A stretch of DNA of 64,000 nucleotides from Stutzerimonas stutzeri (GCA_002345575.1 DDVX01000017.1:62001-126000); one strand, 5' to 3'. Positions 44,897-53,279 are shown, counted from the stretch's first letter. Numbers and translations are program-made. The notes: generated from the sequence alone by a model not told the origin.

Positions 44897-45588
44897 TGCG
44901 CCTCGACCGCTTTATCGCCAACCTGCCCGACTGTAGCCATCGCCAGGCACGCCTGCTGGTGGCGTCAGGTCGAGTTGAGGTAAACGGCCAATCAGTGCGT
45001 GACGGCAGGTGCGATATCCGTGTGTTCGACTACGTGACGCTTGATGGCCAGACGCTGCAGGCCGGCAAACCCGCACGCTTCTTTATGCTGCACAAGCCCG
45101 CCGGTTGCGTCAGCGCCACCTCCGATCCGCAGCACCCAACTGTCCTAGACCTGTTTGACGAGCCCGACAAAGCCGAACTGCATATCGCCGGCCGCCTGGA
45201 CTTCAACACCACAGGGTTGCTGATCATCACTAACGACGGCCTGTGGTCGCGCCGCCTGACCCAACCCGAAAGTCTGCTGGGCAAAACCTACCATGTGGAA
45301 ACCGAAGACCCGATCGACCCCGCCTGTGTCGACCGCTTCGCCGAAGGTCTGTATTTTCGCTTCGAAAACCTCACCACCCGCCCCGCCCAGCTCGAGCTGC
45401 TCGGCCCGCGCCAGGCCCGACTTACCCTGCACGAAGGCCGCTACCATCAGGTCAAACGCATGTTCGGCTACTTCAACAACAAGGTCACCCGCCTACACCG
45501 CGAACGCATGGGGCCACTAGTCCTGGATGACAATCTGCAGCCCGGCCGCTACCGCTCACTGACCTCGGCCGAAACCGCCCTGATCTGA
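44896..45588 (+). CDS. rsuA: 16S rRNA pseudouridine synthase, RsuA family
   Basis: The 230-residue protein has an S4 RNA-binding domain (about 1-60) and the RsuA catalytic domain with AGRLDFNTTGLLIITNDG, which carries the catalytic Asp. The C-terminal region HEGRYHQVKRMF is also typical. It isomerises U516 of 16S rRNA in E. coli. Coupling to metG and the CWC gene suggests a translation-linked operon. Confidence 0.92.
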   Translation: MRLDRFIANLPDCSHRQARLLVASGRVEVNGQSVRDGRCDIRVFDYVTLDGQTLQAGKPARFFMLHKPAGCVSATSDPQHPTVLDLFDEPDKAELHIAGRLDFNTTGLLIITNDGLWSRRLTQPESLLGKTYHVETEDPIDPACVDRFAEGLYFRFENLTTRPAQLELLGPRQARLTLHEGRYHQVKRMFGYFNNKVTRLHRERMGPLVLDDNLQPGRYRSLTSAETALI

Positions 45589-45653
45589 TTCTTCGCCACC
45601 CAATCGGAAAGCGCTTCAGTTCCAACCGACCTTCTGGTACAAAGCCTCCCTGC

Positions 45654-45727
45654 GCGGGCGTCGTATAATGGTAATACCCTAGCTTCCCAAGCTAGAGCCG
45701 TGGGTTCGATTCCCATCGCCCGCTCCA
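45654..45727 (+). tRNA. tRNA-Gly(CCC)
   Basis: The acceptor stem GCGGGCG/CGCCCGC, the D-arm with ATAATGGTAAT, the anticodon arm CTAGC-TTCCCAA-GCTAG (anticodon CCC) and the T-arm GTGGG-TTCGATT-CCCAT are all present, with an encoded CCA end. The gene stays intact because the phage attachment repeat restores its 3' end. Confidence 0.97.
45701..45727 (+). repeat. Left attachment-site core of the prophage (tRNA 3' end)
   Basis: A 27-bp stretch from the T-arm to the CCA end of tRNA-Gly is repeated exactly at 54671-54697 in the same orientation. These two copies bound the inserted phage. Confidence 0.93.
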
Positions 45728-45743
45728 AATTCGAAATGCTAAG

Positions 45744-45766
45744 GCCCTGTTTTTACAGGGCTTTTT
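45744..45766. terminator. tRNA-Gly terminator, shared with the integrase 3' end
   Basis: GCCCTGT-TTTT-ACAGGGC followed by TTTTT ends the tRNA transcript. The integrase stop codon (minus strand, 45753-45755) lies in the loop. A near-copy stands after the right attachment site at 54713. Confidence 0.85.
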
Positions 45767-46778
45767 CATTTTCGACGTTTGAAGGTGTCGATAAAGTGTC
45801 GAAAATCGGGTTCAGCCGTAAGGCATCCTGAAGGTGATCGGGCGATAAATGGGCATAGCGCATGGTCATCGTGACGGACGCATGACCCAACACCTTTTGC
45901 AGCGTGAGGATGTTGCCGCCACCCATGACAAAGTGACTTGCGAACGTATGACGCAGTACATGAGTAGCCTGACCAGCAGGAAGCGTAATCGAGGTTGACG
46001 CCAAGACCCGACTGAAATGCCGGATACAGTTCGGAAACGGGCCGCATTCCTTGAAGTAAACCAGCAGCAAGCTTTCCAGAGCGGGAGCAATCGGGATGGT
46101 CCGAGTCCGCCTAGACTTTGTATTGGCGAAGGTTACAGCGCCATTCTTGACCCTGGCAGGGACCAAGCCTTGAGCCTCACCCCAGCGAGCGCCAGTAGCC
46201 AAGCAAACGCGAGCAATCAAGGCCAAGTGCCTGCAATCAGGGTAATGGTCGAATACGTGCAGCAGCTCGGAGACCTGTTCGCGAGATAGAAAAGACAACG
46301 CCCTTTCCTGCAGTCGCAACGGACGAACCTTCGACAAAGGGTTCGGATAGTCGATATCCCCCAGACGATACAGTTCGTTAAAAACCGACTTCACATAGCC
46401 GAGGCGGTTATTCAACGTCTTGCCCTTGATGCCATCGGCCAACTGGCGACCACGAAGCGTGCAGAACATGTCTGCAGAAAACTTGACGGCCACCGGATCA
46501 CCGAGATCGCGGGCAATATTCGCAAGCACCTGTTTTAAACGCTTGGAGTCGGCCAAGGTATGGCCGTGCAGATCGTAGTAACGAGAAAACAACTCAGACA
46601 GCTTGCGACGATCCTTCGGTTTTGGTGCCCACTCAGGAGAGTCGATAACCTTGGCCCGGCAGGTAGCCTCAAACCTCAATGCTTCAGCTTTCGTTTTGAC
46701 CGTCTTACGGAAGCGCTTGCCCTTGACCGGCTCGACATCGACCTTCCAGCGACCATCCGCCAGTTGCTCAATCGCCAT
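45753..46778 (-). CDS. int: Tyrosine recombinase (phage integrase)
   Basis: The 341-residue integrase has an N-terminal arm-binding part, a SAM-like core-binding domain (about 60-155) and a catalytic domain. That domain carries TGARWGEAQGL (catalytic Arg), HVLRHTFASHFVMGGG (His-x-x-Arg) and GHASVTMTMRYAHLS (nucleophile Tyr). It should recombine the tRNA-Gly site with the phage site. The start at 46778 overlaps the replication gene stop by one base (TAATG). Its stop lies inside the tRNA terminator, next to the left attachment site. Confidence 0.96.
   Translation of the reverse strand: MAIEQLADGRWKVDVEPVKGKRFRKTVKTKAEALRFEATCRAKVIDSPEWAPKPKDRRKLSELFSRYYDLHGHTLADSKRLKQVLANIARDLGDPVAVKFSADMFCTLRGRQLADGIKGKTLNNRLGYVKSVFNELYRLGDIDYPNPLSKVRPLRLQERALSFLSREQVSELLHVFDHYPDCRHLALIARVCLATGARWGEAQGLVPARVKNGAVTFANTKSRRTRTIPIAPALESLLLVYFKECGPFPNCIRHFSRVLASTSITLPAGQATHVLRHTFASHFVMGGGNILTLQKVLGHASVTMTMRYAHLSPDHLQDALRLNPIFDTLSTPSNVENEKAL
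45785..45805 (+). repeat. Left tandem repeat, candidate integrase arm site
   Basis: GTGTCGATAAA followed by GTGTCGAAAA is a tandem of two near-identical half units. The same 21 bp recur exactly at 54561-54581 in the same orientation, about 90-110 bp inside each phage end. They overlap the 3' end of int. Confidence 0.6.
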
Positions 46779-48058
46779 TAGATCGCCCGTCCCCACCGCA
46801 CATGCCGTTCCTGCAAAAGGTTCTTTATGTGCTTGTACAGATCCCGCTCACTCATTTCCTTCGCGGCATAGTGATCGCGAATCACCGGCCAGCATTCCCA
46901 TTCCTTCAGACGATCAAAAGCGACTTTTGCGCCTACGCGCTCCCGTGCGAGCAGGCTAATGAAGTTTCCCAAGAACAGTTCCACGTTTTTGCCGGAGAAG
47001 CCCGCAGCGGTCTTATAGGAACGCTTGTATTCGGTCTGATCTACCAGTGAGTTGACAGGCAGATCTACCCGCACGTCATCGCGAATCAGGGTCCAAATAG
47101 GCTCGTATTGCCCAGGGCGACGCAGGAGCTTGAATTGACGCAGACCGTAGCGCCAGAGGCCGTCGAGGTGCGCCGAAAACTCAGAGAACGAATCAGTTTC
47201 AATCACAGCGCCGCTTTGCGTATCGACGGAGCCGCTAGCGAATTGCTGGATAACAGAATGGTGATAACGCAGCTCGACACGCCACACGTCAGCAGCCGGA
47301 TCATAGTTTTGCGGATCAGCAGGATCGAACGAATCACGGGCACGCCATACGCCTTGCCAGTAGTCGAGCTTGTCGGTAGCACGAGCCTGTTCGGTCTTAT
47401 TGTAAATGCAGAGCTGGACACCACCAGCAGAGCCAAACATGGAGGTTTCGCCACGCCCATAAACGCTCGACTTCATTGCCCACTGAATTTCATTGATGCC
47501 GGAAATATCGCGGTGATTGCGAGCCCGGCAGTGCATCCGAGCGACTAGATCAACAGGGGGCTTCCACCCTTGCAGGTCAAGAGCAAGATGCACAGCACAC
47601 TGATTACGCTCACGATGGGTCAAGACAGCAGCAGCGTAGTAATCCATGCGTTCCTGAAGACGCTCAGGCGACATGGCCTCAATCGCGTGAGGCGATACCT
47701 CGATCTTCAGGTGAGCGCCAATGGATTCAAGCTTTGCGTTGAAGTTTTTGACTAGCAGGACAAAGCCCAAGTCAGCATTTTGCAGTTTGTACTGATAACC
47801 GGAATCCCGGCCGACGCGACCGGAGTGCCAAACCTGACCAGCAAACTCGACCATCGAGCCCGGTTTCTCAAAAAGCACCATGATTTCAGGACGGATCAGG
47901 CCACGGTACAACTGGCGAACCGTATCGACACCACAACGCAGCAGACGAACCTTCGACAGATCGGCAATTGCAGCCGTAGACGGATCAACAAAAATACGGC
48001 CAAGCGGATCGACAGAGCCATCCAGGTTCAAACGCTTCAAATCGGTAACCTTCGCCAT
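46778..48058 (-). CDS. Phage replication initiation protein (inovirus type)
   Basis: The 426-residue protein holds the position of the Pf-phage rolling-circle initiator, between zot and int. It starts MAKVTDLKRLNLDGSVDPLG at 48058; the open frame upstream runs through a GC-rich noncoding gap. It carries EMSERDLYKHIKNL and other Pf Rep-like stretches. It would nick the plus-strand origin to start replication of the circular form. The catalytic tyrosine was not pinpointed. Confidence 0.8.
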   Translation of the reverse strand: MAKVTDLKRLNLDGSVDPLGRIFVDPSTAAIADLSKVRLLRCGVDTVRQLYRGLIRPEIMVLFEKPGSMVEFAGQVWHSGRVGRDSGYQYKLQNADLGFVLLVKNFNAKLESIGAHLKIEVSPHAIEAMSPERLQERMDYYAAAVLTHRERNQCAVHLALDLQGWKPPVDLVARMHCRARNHRDISGINEIQWAMKSSVYGRGETSMFGSAGGVQLCIYNKTEQARATDKLDYWQGVWRARDSFDPADPQNYDPAADVWRVELRYHHSVIQQFASGSVDTQSGAVIETDSFSEFSAHLDGLWRYGLRQFKLLRRPGQYEPIWTLIRDDVRVDLPVNSLVDQTEYKRSYKTAAGFSGKNVELFLGNFISLLARERVGAKVAFDRLKEWECWPVIRDHYAAKEMSERDLYKHIKNLLQERHVRWGRAI

Positions 48059-48206
48059 TTCAAAAACTCCAAACACTGCTGAATATTGCGAACTGTTAAT
48101 TCTGTTTATATGACGTGTTACAGGGACGTCACCGGCGCTGCGCCGTGCCGCCGGCTCGTGCCTCGCTCGACGTGACCGGCGCAGGCCGAGACGCCCCGTT
48201 TTGCAA
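48059..48206 (-). other. GC-rich hairpin gap between zot and rep
   Basis: The 148-bp gap is far richer in GC than the genes around it. It holds a direct repeat ACCGGCGC (in GTCACCGGCGCTG and GTGACCGGCGCAG) and the hairpin GGCGCTGCGCC. It could be an origin or a regulatory structure. Confidence 0.4.
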
Positions 48207-49388
48207 TCACCACAAATGCCCCGGCTTATTGCCGCCAACGGTTGTAATGGGCCTAGGAACGTATTCTGCGGACTGGAAAGACGGAGGCGGATCATGACGC
48301 TGCTGACTACGCTCAGAAGAGAGAGAGCCAGAATCAGGACGTGTGTCGTCGAAATAGCCGTTTTCGACTACCGAAATACAGAACTGGAAAGAAACATCAA
48401 GGCGAGTGCCCTGCTGGGTATTACACCGGCAGCCCATTAACGAGCCTTCATGGAACTCAACTTCCATACGAGGACGATTCCGCGCCAGTAATCGCGAATC
48501 AGACGAGGCGATACAGACAGGCCTAGGGAAAGTCTGAGGCGTGGCGAGCTGGTCATAGATAGGCGCAGAGGCCGGAATGTCGCGAACCCTTGGCGCACGA
48601 TTTTCTAGGTACTGGCCCAGCGTGAGAGGCATATCAGCAGGACCGGAAGCACCGATAGGATTAAGCAGGCCACCAACCGTGGACCTGACAGAATCAACAA
48701 CCCCCACAGACTGGCCGGAGCCGGATGATTCAGCAGCAGCCCCGTCCGCAGCCCCTTCTGTATAACGCCCATACACCCGGTAGACCAATACAGCAGCAAC
48801 GATAATCACGAGCGCAGCCAGGATAAACTTTGTCGGCAGCTTGGTCTGAAAATGGTGCTTAGCGTTGGTGCTGGTATAAGCGGTGAAGTAGTTTTTATCG
48901 AGACGCAGCGTTTTTTTGTCCGCATCCTTGAAACTACTTTTAACCTCAACCTTTTCAACAACGACTTCCGACTCAAAGCGGATCAGCTGCGACGACTTGA
49001 AAACCCGCCAGTAATGAATGTGGCCATTACAAAGCCGGCGTACATTCACATCGAGCTGGCGCGGGTCTTGAGTAACAAGATGAACCTCATGCCCCTGATG
49101 ACGCATGGTTTCAAATCGGGTTATATGCTCAGGAGGACGGGTCCGAGGGTCTCTTACACCGAACCAGTTTTGAGCCTCATCAACGACAATGACCGCATCA
49201 TCCGGCAGCCCGAACCACTTTTCAGGGTCTTCAAACTCAAACCACTGAGCCTTGAGCGTTTCGGGCTTAAGACCATTGATATTATGGTAATAAACAATGC
49301 GTCCGGCAGAATGTGCGTAAATATCAACTTCCCGGATGGTATTAAGCGTTTTGCCGTGACCCATCTTACCAGTTCTGATATAGAGCAT
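48207..49388 (-). CDS. zot: Zot-family phage assembly ATPase (pI)
   Basis: The 393-residue protein is the filamentous-phage morphogenesis ATPase (pI/Zot). It has the Walker A motif GKMGHGKT at residues 7-14, the Walker B motif VIVVDEAQNWFG and a single membrane segment (FILAALVIIVAAVLVYRVYG) near residue 200. The C-terminal periplasmic part is Cys-containing. It drives extrusion of the phage filament. It lies 3 bp from the DUF2523 coat gene. Confidence 0.95.
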   Translation of the reverse strand: MLYIRTGKMGHGKTLNTIREVDIYAHSAGRIVYYHNINGLKPETLKAQWFEFEDPEKWFGLPDDAVIVVDEAQNWFGVRDPRTRPPEHITRFETMRHQGHEVHLVTQDPRQLDVNVRRLCNGHIHYWRVFKSSQLIRFESEVVVEKVEVKSSFKDADKKTLRLDKNYFTAYTSTNAKHHFQTKLPTKFILAALVIIVAAVLVYRVYGRYTEGAADGAAAESSGSGQSVGVVDSVRSTVGGLLNPIGASGPADMPLTLGQYLENRAPRVRDIPASAPIYDQLATPQTFPRPVCIASSDSRLLARNRPRMEVEFHEGSLMGCRCNTQQGTRLDVSFQFCISVVENGYFDDTRPDSGSLSSERSQQRHDPPPSFQSAEYVPRPITTVGGNKPGHLW

Positions 49389-49390
49389 GG

Positions 49391-49705
49391 TTATGCCTCA
49401 AGTGTGCCGACGTTGCCAACTTTAGTCATGCGACCAGTCAGTTTGTCCATCCCGACCAAGACAAAGCGCGTAGTGATCGCAGCAAAGTAGATATTGATGG
49501 CAACATCAAACTTAGCAAGACCAAGAATCATCTGGATAGACTGACCAGCCCCGCCTAGATTGGACAGAACATAATCTTTTGCCTGACCGATAATTAGATT
49601 GATCCCGACATAGCTAACAATTCCAATCCCGAGCATTTTCAGAACCATTTTCACGATAGGCGTAACGATGGTCAGGAACAGTATTGCAAGATAATAAAAG
49701 TGCAT
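49391..49705 (-). CDS. DUF2523-type minor coat protein (pVI-like)
   Basis: The 104-residue protein has two or three membrane segments (YYLAILFLTIVTPIVKMVLK, IGIVSYVGINLIIG). It matches the DUF2523 family of inovirus minor coat proteins, thought to play the role of pVI at the adsorption end. The start at 49705 overlaps the previous stop (TAATG), which fixes it. Confidence 0.85.
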   Translation of the reverse strand: MHFYYLAILFLTIVTPIVKMVLKMLGIGIVSYVGINLIIGQAKDYVLSNLGGAGQSIQMILGLAKFDVAINIYFAAITTRFVLVGMDKLTGRMTKVGNVGTLEA

Positions 49706-51165
49706 TAGGAACCTCCAAAGGAACGACCGACGTAAAGCGCGGCGAGAAGAGAAGCGATGGATACAATCAACCACGAAAGGTCACTAGCAGCCTGACAAAG
49801 CGGTTCATAGTTCAACTCAAACGAACGACCGCCATTAAGACGCAGATTCATATTCTCAGGTGAAGGACAACCATTAGCCGGAAGGAACCGGCCAGCAGTG
49901 TTTATAAAGCCTTCAGCGGCAATCTCAGTCTGATCCAGCTGAAACTTCTCGCCTTCAAAGAGACCTTCGATATCCGTTTTGTTACTTTCGAAATCCGCCT
50001 GCTTTTCAGCCTCACATCGCATTTCCTTTTGCTGGCGAAGGATTGCGCACTGGACCGCATCGCCCTCACAAGAAACGGTCGCATCGCACGACTCACCACT
50101 GACCGAACCTTGCTTCTCCTCCTCCTCTTTTTCCTGCTTTTCGCGTTCGGCCTGACTCTTACCTTCGCCATCCTTACAATCAGCACCGGTACAAGTCGAA
50201 GAACTACCACCATCCGAACCATCACCATTAGTATTGCTGGTCGAAACATTGGTTGTAGTCGTAGTTGAGCACGCACCTACGCCGCTGCAATTTGTCGTGT
50301 TTGTGGTTGTGGTAGTAGTCGTTTCAGTTGAGCCGTCCGGGTTGTGCTTTTCTTCAACCTCAGTCGTGACCTCTTTTTCCGTCTGCTGCGGAGATGGGGA
50401 GTTGGGGACACAAACCGACGAGCCGTTGAATTCGCCAAAGTCGCAATCCATTTTGCCGGGATCTGTATAGGTCTGGGTTTCAGTGCAGGAATAAGTGAAC
50501 GTCTGGCAATTGCCAGATTCATCGACTGTTAAACAAACACGATTCGTGCATTTCTTGTCACTATCAGCTTTTGGCTTGCCACTATCAGGCGCATCCGATT
50601 CAGTATCACCGGCAGTACAAGAAACACCATCGCCGAAGTAAAAGAAATTAGCCCAAGCACCAGACGGATCGCCGGAAACAAAGCGATAAGGCTTTCCATC
50701 TAATTCGTAATCAGAGTAACGGCAAGACGCTTGACAGATAGTTGCAGGAGGCGGAGTCGTTGCGATAGCACCAAGGTTAATTTCACCAAGTTTATGCCGA
50801 TGGGAAATACGGTCGCCGCGAGTAGGCAGACACTCATCCTCTTCAGGCGCTACGCATTCGCCGGTAGTGGGGTTGTATTCGGAGCCTGCAGGACATGAAG
50901 AGCCGCCACGAAATCCACCAGACCTATACTCTTCAAAACTATCGGAAAGGCGCACTCTATAACATTGAACTGTATCCGGACTGGGGAATACCATTTTCCC
51001 CAATCGATAATAAGCAGTATCACCAACCCAAGCTTGACAGAGAGCCGTAGCAGAAGAGTATCTAAGACCAGTCTGGCCAGATTGCCAGTAATAATCCTCC
51101 GCACTAGCAGCAGAATGCCAAAGCCCCGCAGCCAGCAATATCAGAAGCATCCTTTTCATATTCAA
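49705..51165 (-). CDS. Adsorption (attachment) minor coat protein, pIII-like
   Basis: The 486-residue protein has a signal peptide (MLLILLAAGLWHSAASA), a Cys-rich N-terminal part, a Thr/Asn/Ser/Gly low-complexity linker (about 280-345) and a helical charged part. It ends in a membrane anchor, SWLIVSIASLLAALYVG. This layout is that of inovirus pIII-like proteins, which bind a pilus or TolA-like receptor. An in-frame ATG two codons downstream could also start it. Confidence 0.85.
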   Translation of the reverse strand: MNMKRMLLILLAAGLWHSAASAEDYYWQSGQTGLRYSSATALCQAWVGDTAYYRLGKMVFPSPDTVQCYRVRLSDSFEEYRSGGFRGGSSCPAGSEYNPTTGECVAPEEDECLPTRGDRISHRHKLGEINLGAIATTPPPATICQASCRYSDYELDGKPYRFVSGDPSGAWANFFYFGDGVSCTAGDTESDAPDSGKPKADSDKKCTNRVCLTVDESGNCQTFTYSCTETQTYTDPGKMDCDFGEFNGSSVCVPNSPSPQQTEKEVTTEVEEKHNPDGSTETTTTTTTNTTNCSGVGACSTTTTTNVSTSNTNGDGSDGGSSSTCTGADCKDGEGKSQAEREKQEKEEEEKQGSVSGESCDATVSCEGDAVQCAILRQQKEMRCEAEKQADFESNKTDIEGLFEGEKFQLDQTEIAAEGFINTAGRFLPANGCPSPENMNLRLNGGRSFELNYEPLCQAASDLSWLIVSIASLLAALYVGRSFGGS

Positions 51166-51254
51166 AGCCGCCCAAAGAACACAAGATAAAACGCAAACGT
51201 AGTAACTATCAGCACATACAATTCGTAATTCATTGGGCGAATCCTTGGAAAAGA

Positions 51255-51276
51255 AAACCCCGCCGGAGCGGGGTTT
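51255..51276 (-). terminator. Terminator between major coat and adsorption genes
   Basis: On the minus strand AAACCCCGC pairs with GCGGGGTTT (9 bp, 4-nt loop), followed by TTCTTTT. As in other filamentous phages, it lets the abundant coat protein be transcribed more than the genes after it. The rest of the gap 51166-51311 shows no gene. Confidence 0.88.
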
Positions 51277-51311
51277 AGTTGCTTCGGCACTTGTGAAAGT
51301 GCAGCGATCAG

Positions 51312-51509
51312 TTACAGCGCACGGCGCATGTACTTGAAGGCCATTGCAGCGATAATCACGCCGAAGACGGCCCAGCCGATAGTGCCTACATCAGTACCGG
51401 CTTCGGTAAGAGCAGCAGTAGCGTCAGTTGGAACAGCAGCATAAACGGAGCCAGCAAAAGCCGAAGCAGCAGCTACGGCACCCAGACCAACCTTTTTAAG
51501 CATTTTCAT
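51312..51509 (-). CDS. Major coat protein (pVIII-like)
   Basis: The 65-residue precursor has a signal peptide ending VYA. The predicted mature form of about 40 residues has an acidic N-terminal part (TDATAALTEAGTDVG), a membrane helix (IGWAVFGVIIAAMAF) and a basic C-terminus (KYMRRAL). This is the classic inovirus major coat pattern. It is followed by a terminator. Confidence 0.92.
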   Translation of the reverse strand: MKMLKKVGLGAVAAASAFAGSVYAAVPTDATAALTEAGTDVGTIGWAVFGVIIAAMAFKYMRRAL

Positions 51510-51524
51510 AATGTGACCTCGATA

Positions 51525-51734
51525 TCACAGGAGTTTTTTAAGAACCAAGAAGCCAAACACCAGAGCAAACAAAACCAGCACTTCGCCTTGTAGTTCGGAA
51601 ACTTGATCCCAGGTTAAAGCGGAGCCGGACAAGCCCCGCATTTCCTCAGTTGTGACAGTGATCAGTTGCCCAGAGCAAACAGGCGAGCCGCCAGCCCCTT
51701 GCAACCAATCAGCATCACAGACGAGAAAATTCAT
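51525..51734 (-). CDS. Small inovirus membrane protein, possibly minor coat
   Basis: The 69-residue protein has two cysteines in its N-terminal half and a C-terminal membrane helix (VLVLFALVFGFLVLKKLL). Its place directly upstream of the major coat gene suggests a minor coat protein of the pVII/pIX kind. Its start overlaps the upstream gene by ATGA. Confidence 0.75.
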   Translation of the reverse strand: MNFLVCDADWLQGAGGSPVCSGQLITVTTEEMRGLSGSALTWDQVSELQGEVLVLFALVFGFLVLKKLL

Positions 51735-51910
51735 TGGCCGACCTCAACGAGTTCGGCGGTATCTTCCAAAGGCTCGCAATCAGGACAAACTGCGAAGTGA
51801 GGCGGCAAGTTCAGATCAGGGATCAGGTCGCTTTGCGGAGCGGGCAGGCACATGACCTTGCCCATATCGCAGCCGCAGCAGTCGCAGATAACTCGATCAT
51901 GTATGAGCAT
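51731..51910 (-). CDS. Small Cys-rich (zinc-ribbon-like) phage protein
   Basis: A 59-codon frame starts at 51910 (MLIHDRVICDCCGCDMGKVM) with GGAGG before it. It ends in a 4-bp ATGA overlap with the next gene. It carries CDCCGCD near the N-terminus and CPDC near residue 42, the two halves of a possible zinc ribbon. The tight coupling and ribosome site make it real. The function is unknown. Confidence 0.75.
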   Translation of the reverse strand: MLIHDRVICDCCGCDMGKVMCLPAPQSDLIPDLNLPPHFAVCPDCEPLEDTAELVEVGQ

Positions 51911-51927
51911 TGCCGCCTCCTACCCCG

Positions 51928-52269
51928 TTACGCCTTGGCCTGGGGCTGTGCAGCCGATGCGCGGGGCGCTTCGGTTGCATTGCGTGGTTTTACCGACTCG
52001 ACGTGCAGAACGAGGTTTTTGCCTTTGTTCTGGCCGCCACGAGCGATTTCGAAATGAACACGTACTGTTTCCAAGGGAGCGAAGTTCTGGCCAGCAGCAA
52101 ACACTTCATCGGCAACTTCATCAGCAGCAGACATGCCAATGATGGACAGACCATGTTCGGTTTTACCGTCCGGCTCGTCGCCGTAGAACAGCTTGATATA
52201 TTTAACGCCGCCCTCACCGTCGAAGCGTTGAGTACCAAGAAAAGCGACTTCCATTGTTGAACGTGCCAT
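51928..52269 (-). CDS. Phage single-stranded DNA-binding protein (pV-like)
   Basis: The 113-residue protein holds the gene V position and has a short beta-rich core with a Gln/Ala/Pro tail, as in Pf-phage ssDNA-binding proteins. Stretches such as VKYIKLFYGDEP and ETVRVHFEIARGGQNKGKNL fit an OB-type fold. It would coat progeny single strands before export. The start at 52269 (MARSTMEV) is chosen by position. Confidence 0.78.
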   Translation of the reverse strand: MARSTMEVAFLGTQRFDGEGGVKYIKLFYGDEPDGKTEHGLSIIGMSAADEVADEVFAAGQNFAPLETVRVHFEIARGGQNKGKNLVLHVESVKPRNATEAPRASAAQPQAKA

Positions 52270-52772
52270 GTTTTGTTTCTCCAATTGTTCGCGCTTAGTT
52301 GCGCTGTTTTGCGTTCTTCAAGCTGAGCTTTCCTATCAGGTTGCTTTCGCTGTTCCTGCTGGGGTTTCTCTTACTTGAAGTGCAGTATTCGTTTAACTAG
52401 TTGGGCGATCCCTTCGGGCCAGGCTCTATTTGCTTCGCAAACCAAGCCAAACGATAAAGCTGTTTGTCTTGGCCCTTCGGGTAACGATCCTTATCGCAAG
52501 ATCAACACCAAGGGCTTTGCCCTTGTCATCCCACTCTTGCCGCCGAGGGCTCAGGAGCGCGGGGAGAAAAGCTTTCCCCACACTCCAGAGCAGAGGCTTT
52601 TTCTGTTCGTGCAGGGTCAAGGGTGAAGGCTGCGCCCGGCAGCTAACTTTTTCGCGGTGAAGCATTGCGAAAAACTGACCTACCGCCCTTGACTGGACAT
52701 GGCCATGTACGGGGCTTGCAGGCAGAGCGAAAAGCGTCATGCCGTCGCCTGGGAGGCCGAACGAGGCGCGAA
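52270..52772. other. Hairpin-rich phage intergenic region, candidate origin/packaging signal
   Basis: Several hairpins crowd this stretch: CAAGGGC-TTT-GCCCTTG (52509-52525), GGGGA...TCCCC (52561-52579) and TTTTTCGC-N11-GCGAAAAA (52646-52672). In filamentous phages such a region before the ssDNA-binding gene holds the replication origin and packaging signal. That role is inferred. A weak minus-strand frame overlaps it. Confidence 0.5.
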
Positions 52773-52776
52773 TCAT
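52426..52776 (-). CDS. Doubtful small phage reading frame over the hairpin region
   Basis: A 116-codon frame starts at 52776 with a 4-bp ATGA overlap to the upstream Cys-rich gene, as real operon genes do. Yet it runs through all the hairpins, and its sequence (HGHVQSRAVGQFFAMLHREK, then PLTLHEQKKPLL) has no recognisable domain. It may be a real small basic protein or a chance frame over the origin. Confidence 0.3.
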   Translation of the reverse strand: MIRASFGLPGDGMTLFALPASPVHGHVQSRAVGQFFAMLHREKVSCRAQPSPLTLHEQKKPLLWSVGKAFLPALLSPRRQEWDDKGKALGVDLAIRIVTRRAKTNSFIVWLGLRSK

Positions 52777-52955
52777 TCAGCACCCCCATCGACACGGGCC
52801 ACAATCGGCGCATTGCACGGCAGCGAACGGCAGTGGTCGCAAATGCAAATATCGGGAATGTCGACGTTTTTGAAGTCGCGGCAATCGACGATCAGCGTGT
52901 CACCGCAGCAGATACAGTCACCTACAACGATCCAATGAGGACGATCAACGTACAT
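52773..52955 (-). CDS. Small Cys-rich phage protein
   Basis: The 60-residue protein carries CICCGD near the N-terminus and CICDHCRSLPC in its second half, a likely zinc-binding fold. It starts 3 bp after the stop of the gene upstream. No family is recognised. Confidence 0.65.
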   Translation of the reverse strand: MYVDRPHWIVVGDCICCGDTLIVDCRDFKNVDIPDICICDHCRSLPCNAPIVARVDGGAE

Positions 52956-52958
52956 AGC

Positions 52959-53249
52959 TCACCCCACCAGCTGGAACGGTTCGCGGATCGGCACATACGG
53001 CGTTGCTTTGCCGCTGTCGTGAATAACGTGCCAGTACCTGGGCGGCCGGTCGGGTGGAGTGTGTTTCGCGCAGAACGAACGCGGGGTCAGTTGCCATCGA
53101 CCATCGACCAACCGGACCGACGCGGGGCGGCATTGGTCGCAATGTGTGGACTGGGAGCGAGCGGGTTTCACCAGTTCGCGACGGGACCAGCAGACAGAGC
53201 AGTCGCAATCCAGAGCATGAGATAGGCGCAGATACCGTGACAGGCTCAT
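52959..53249 (-). CDS. Cys-rich phage protein of unknown function
   Basis: The 96-residue protein carries CDCSVC near residue 15 and THCDQC near residue 37, then a conserved-looking tail PPRYWHVIHDSGKATPY. The pattern suggests a zinc finger and perhaps nucleic-acid binding. It belongs to the leftward early operon between the excisionase-like gene and the ssDNA-binding gene. Confidence 0.6.
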   Translation of the reverse strand: MSLSRYLRLSHALDCDCSVCWSRRELVKPARSQSTHCDQCRPASVRLVDGRWQLTPRSFCAKHTPPDRPPRYWHVIHDSGKATPYVPIREPFQLVG

Positions 53250-53279
53250 ACGTCATGCCCTCGGCGGATGAAGGGTTCA

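Noticed and set aside
50029..50470. Plus-strand Val/Leu-rich frames
   Set aside because: They are the antisense of the Thr/Glu-rich linker in the adsorption protein.
52665..53225. Plus-strand frame of 186 codons in the phage
   Set aside because: It runs against the coupled Cys-rich genes, has no ribosome site and no recognisable fold.
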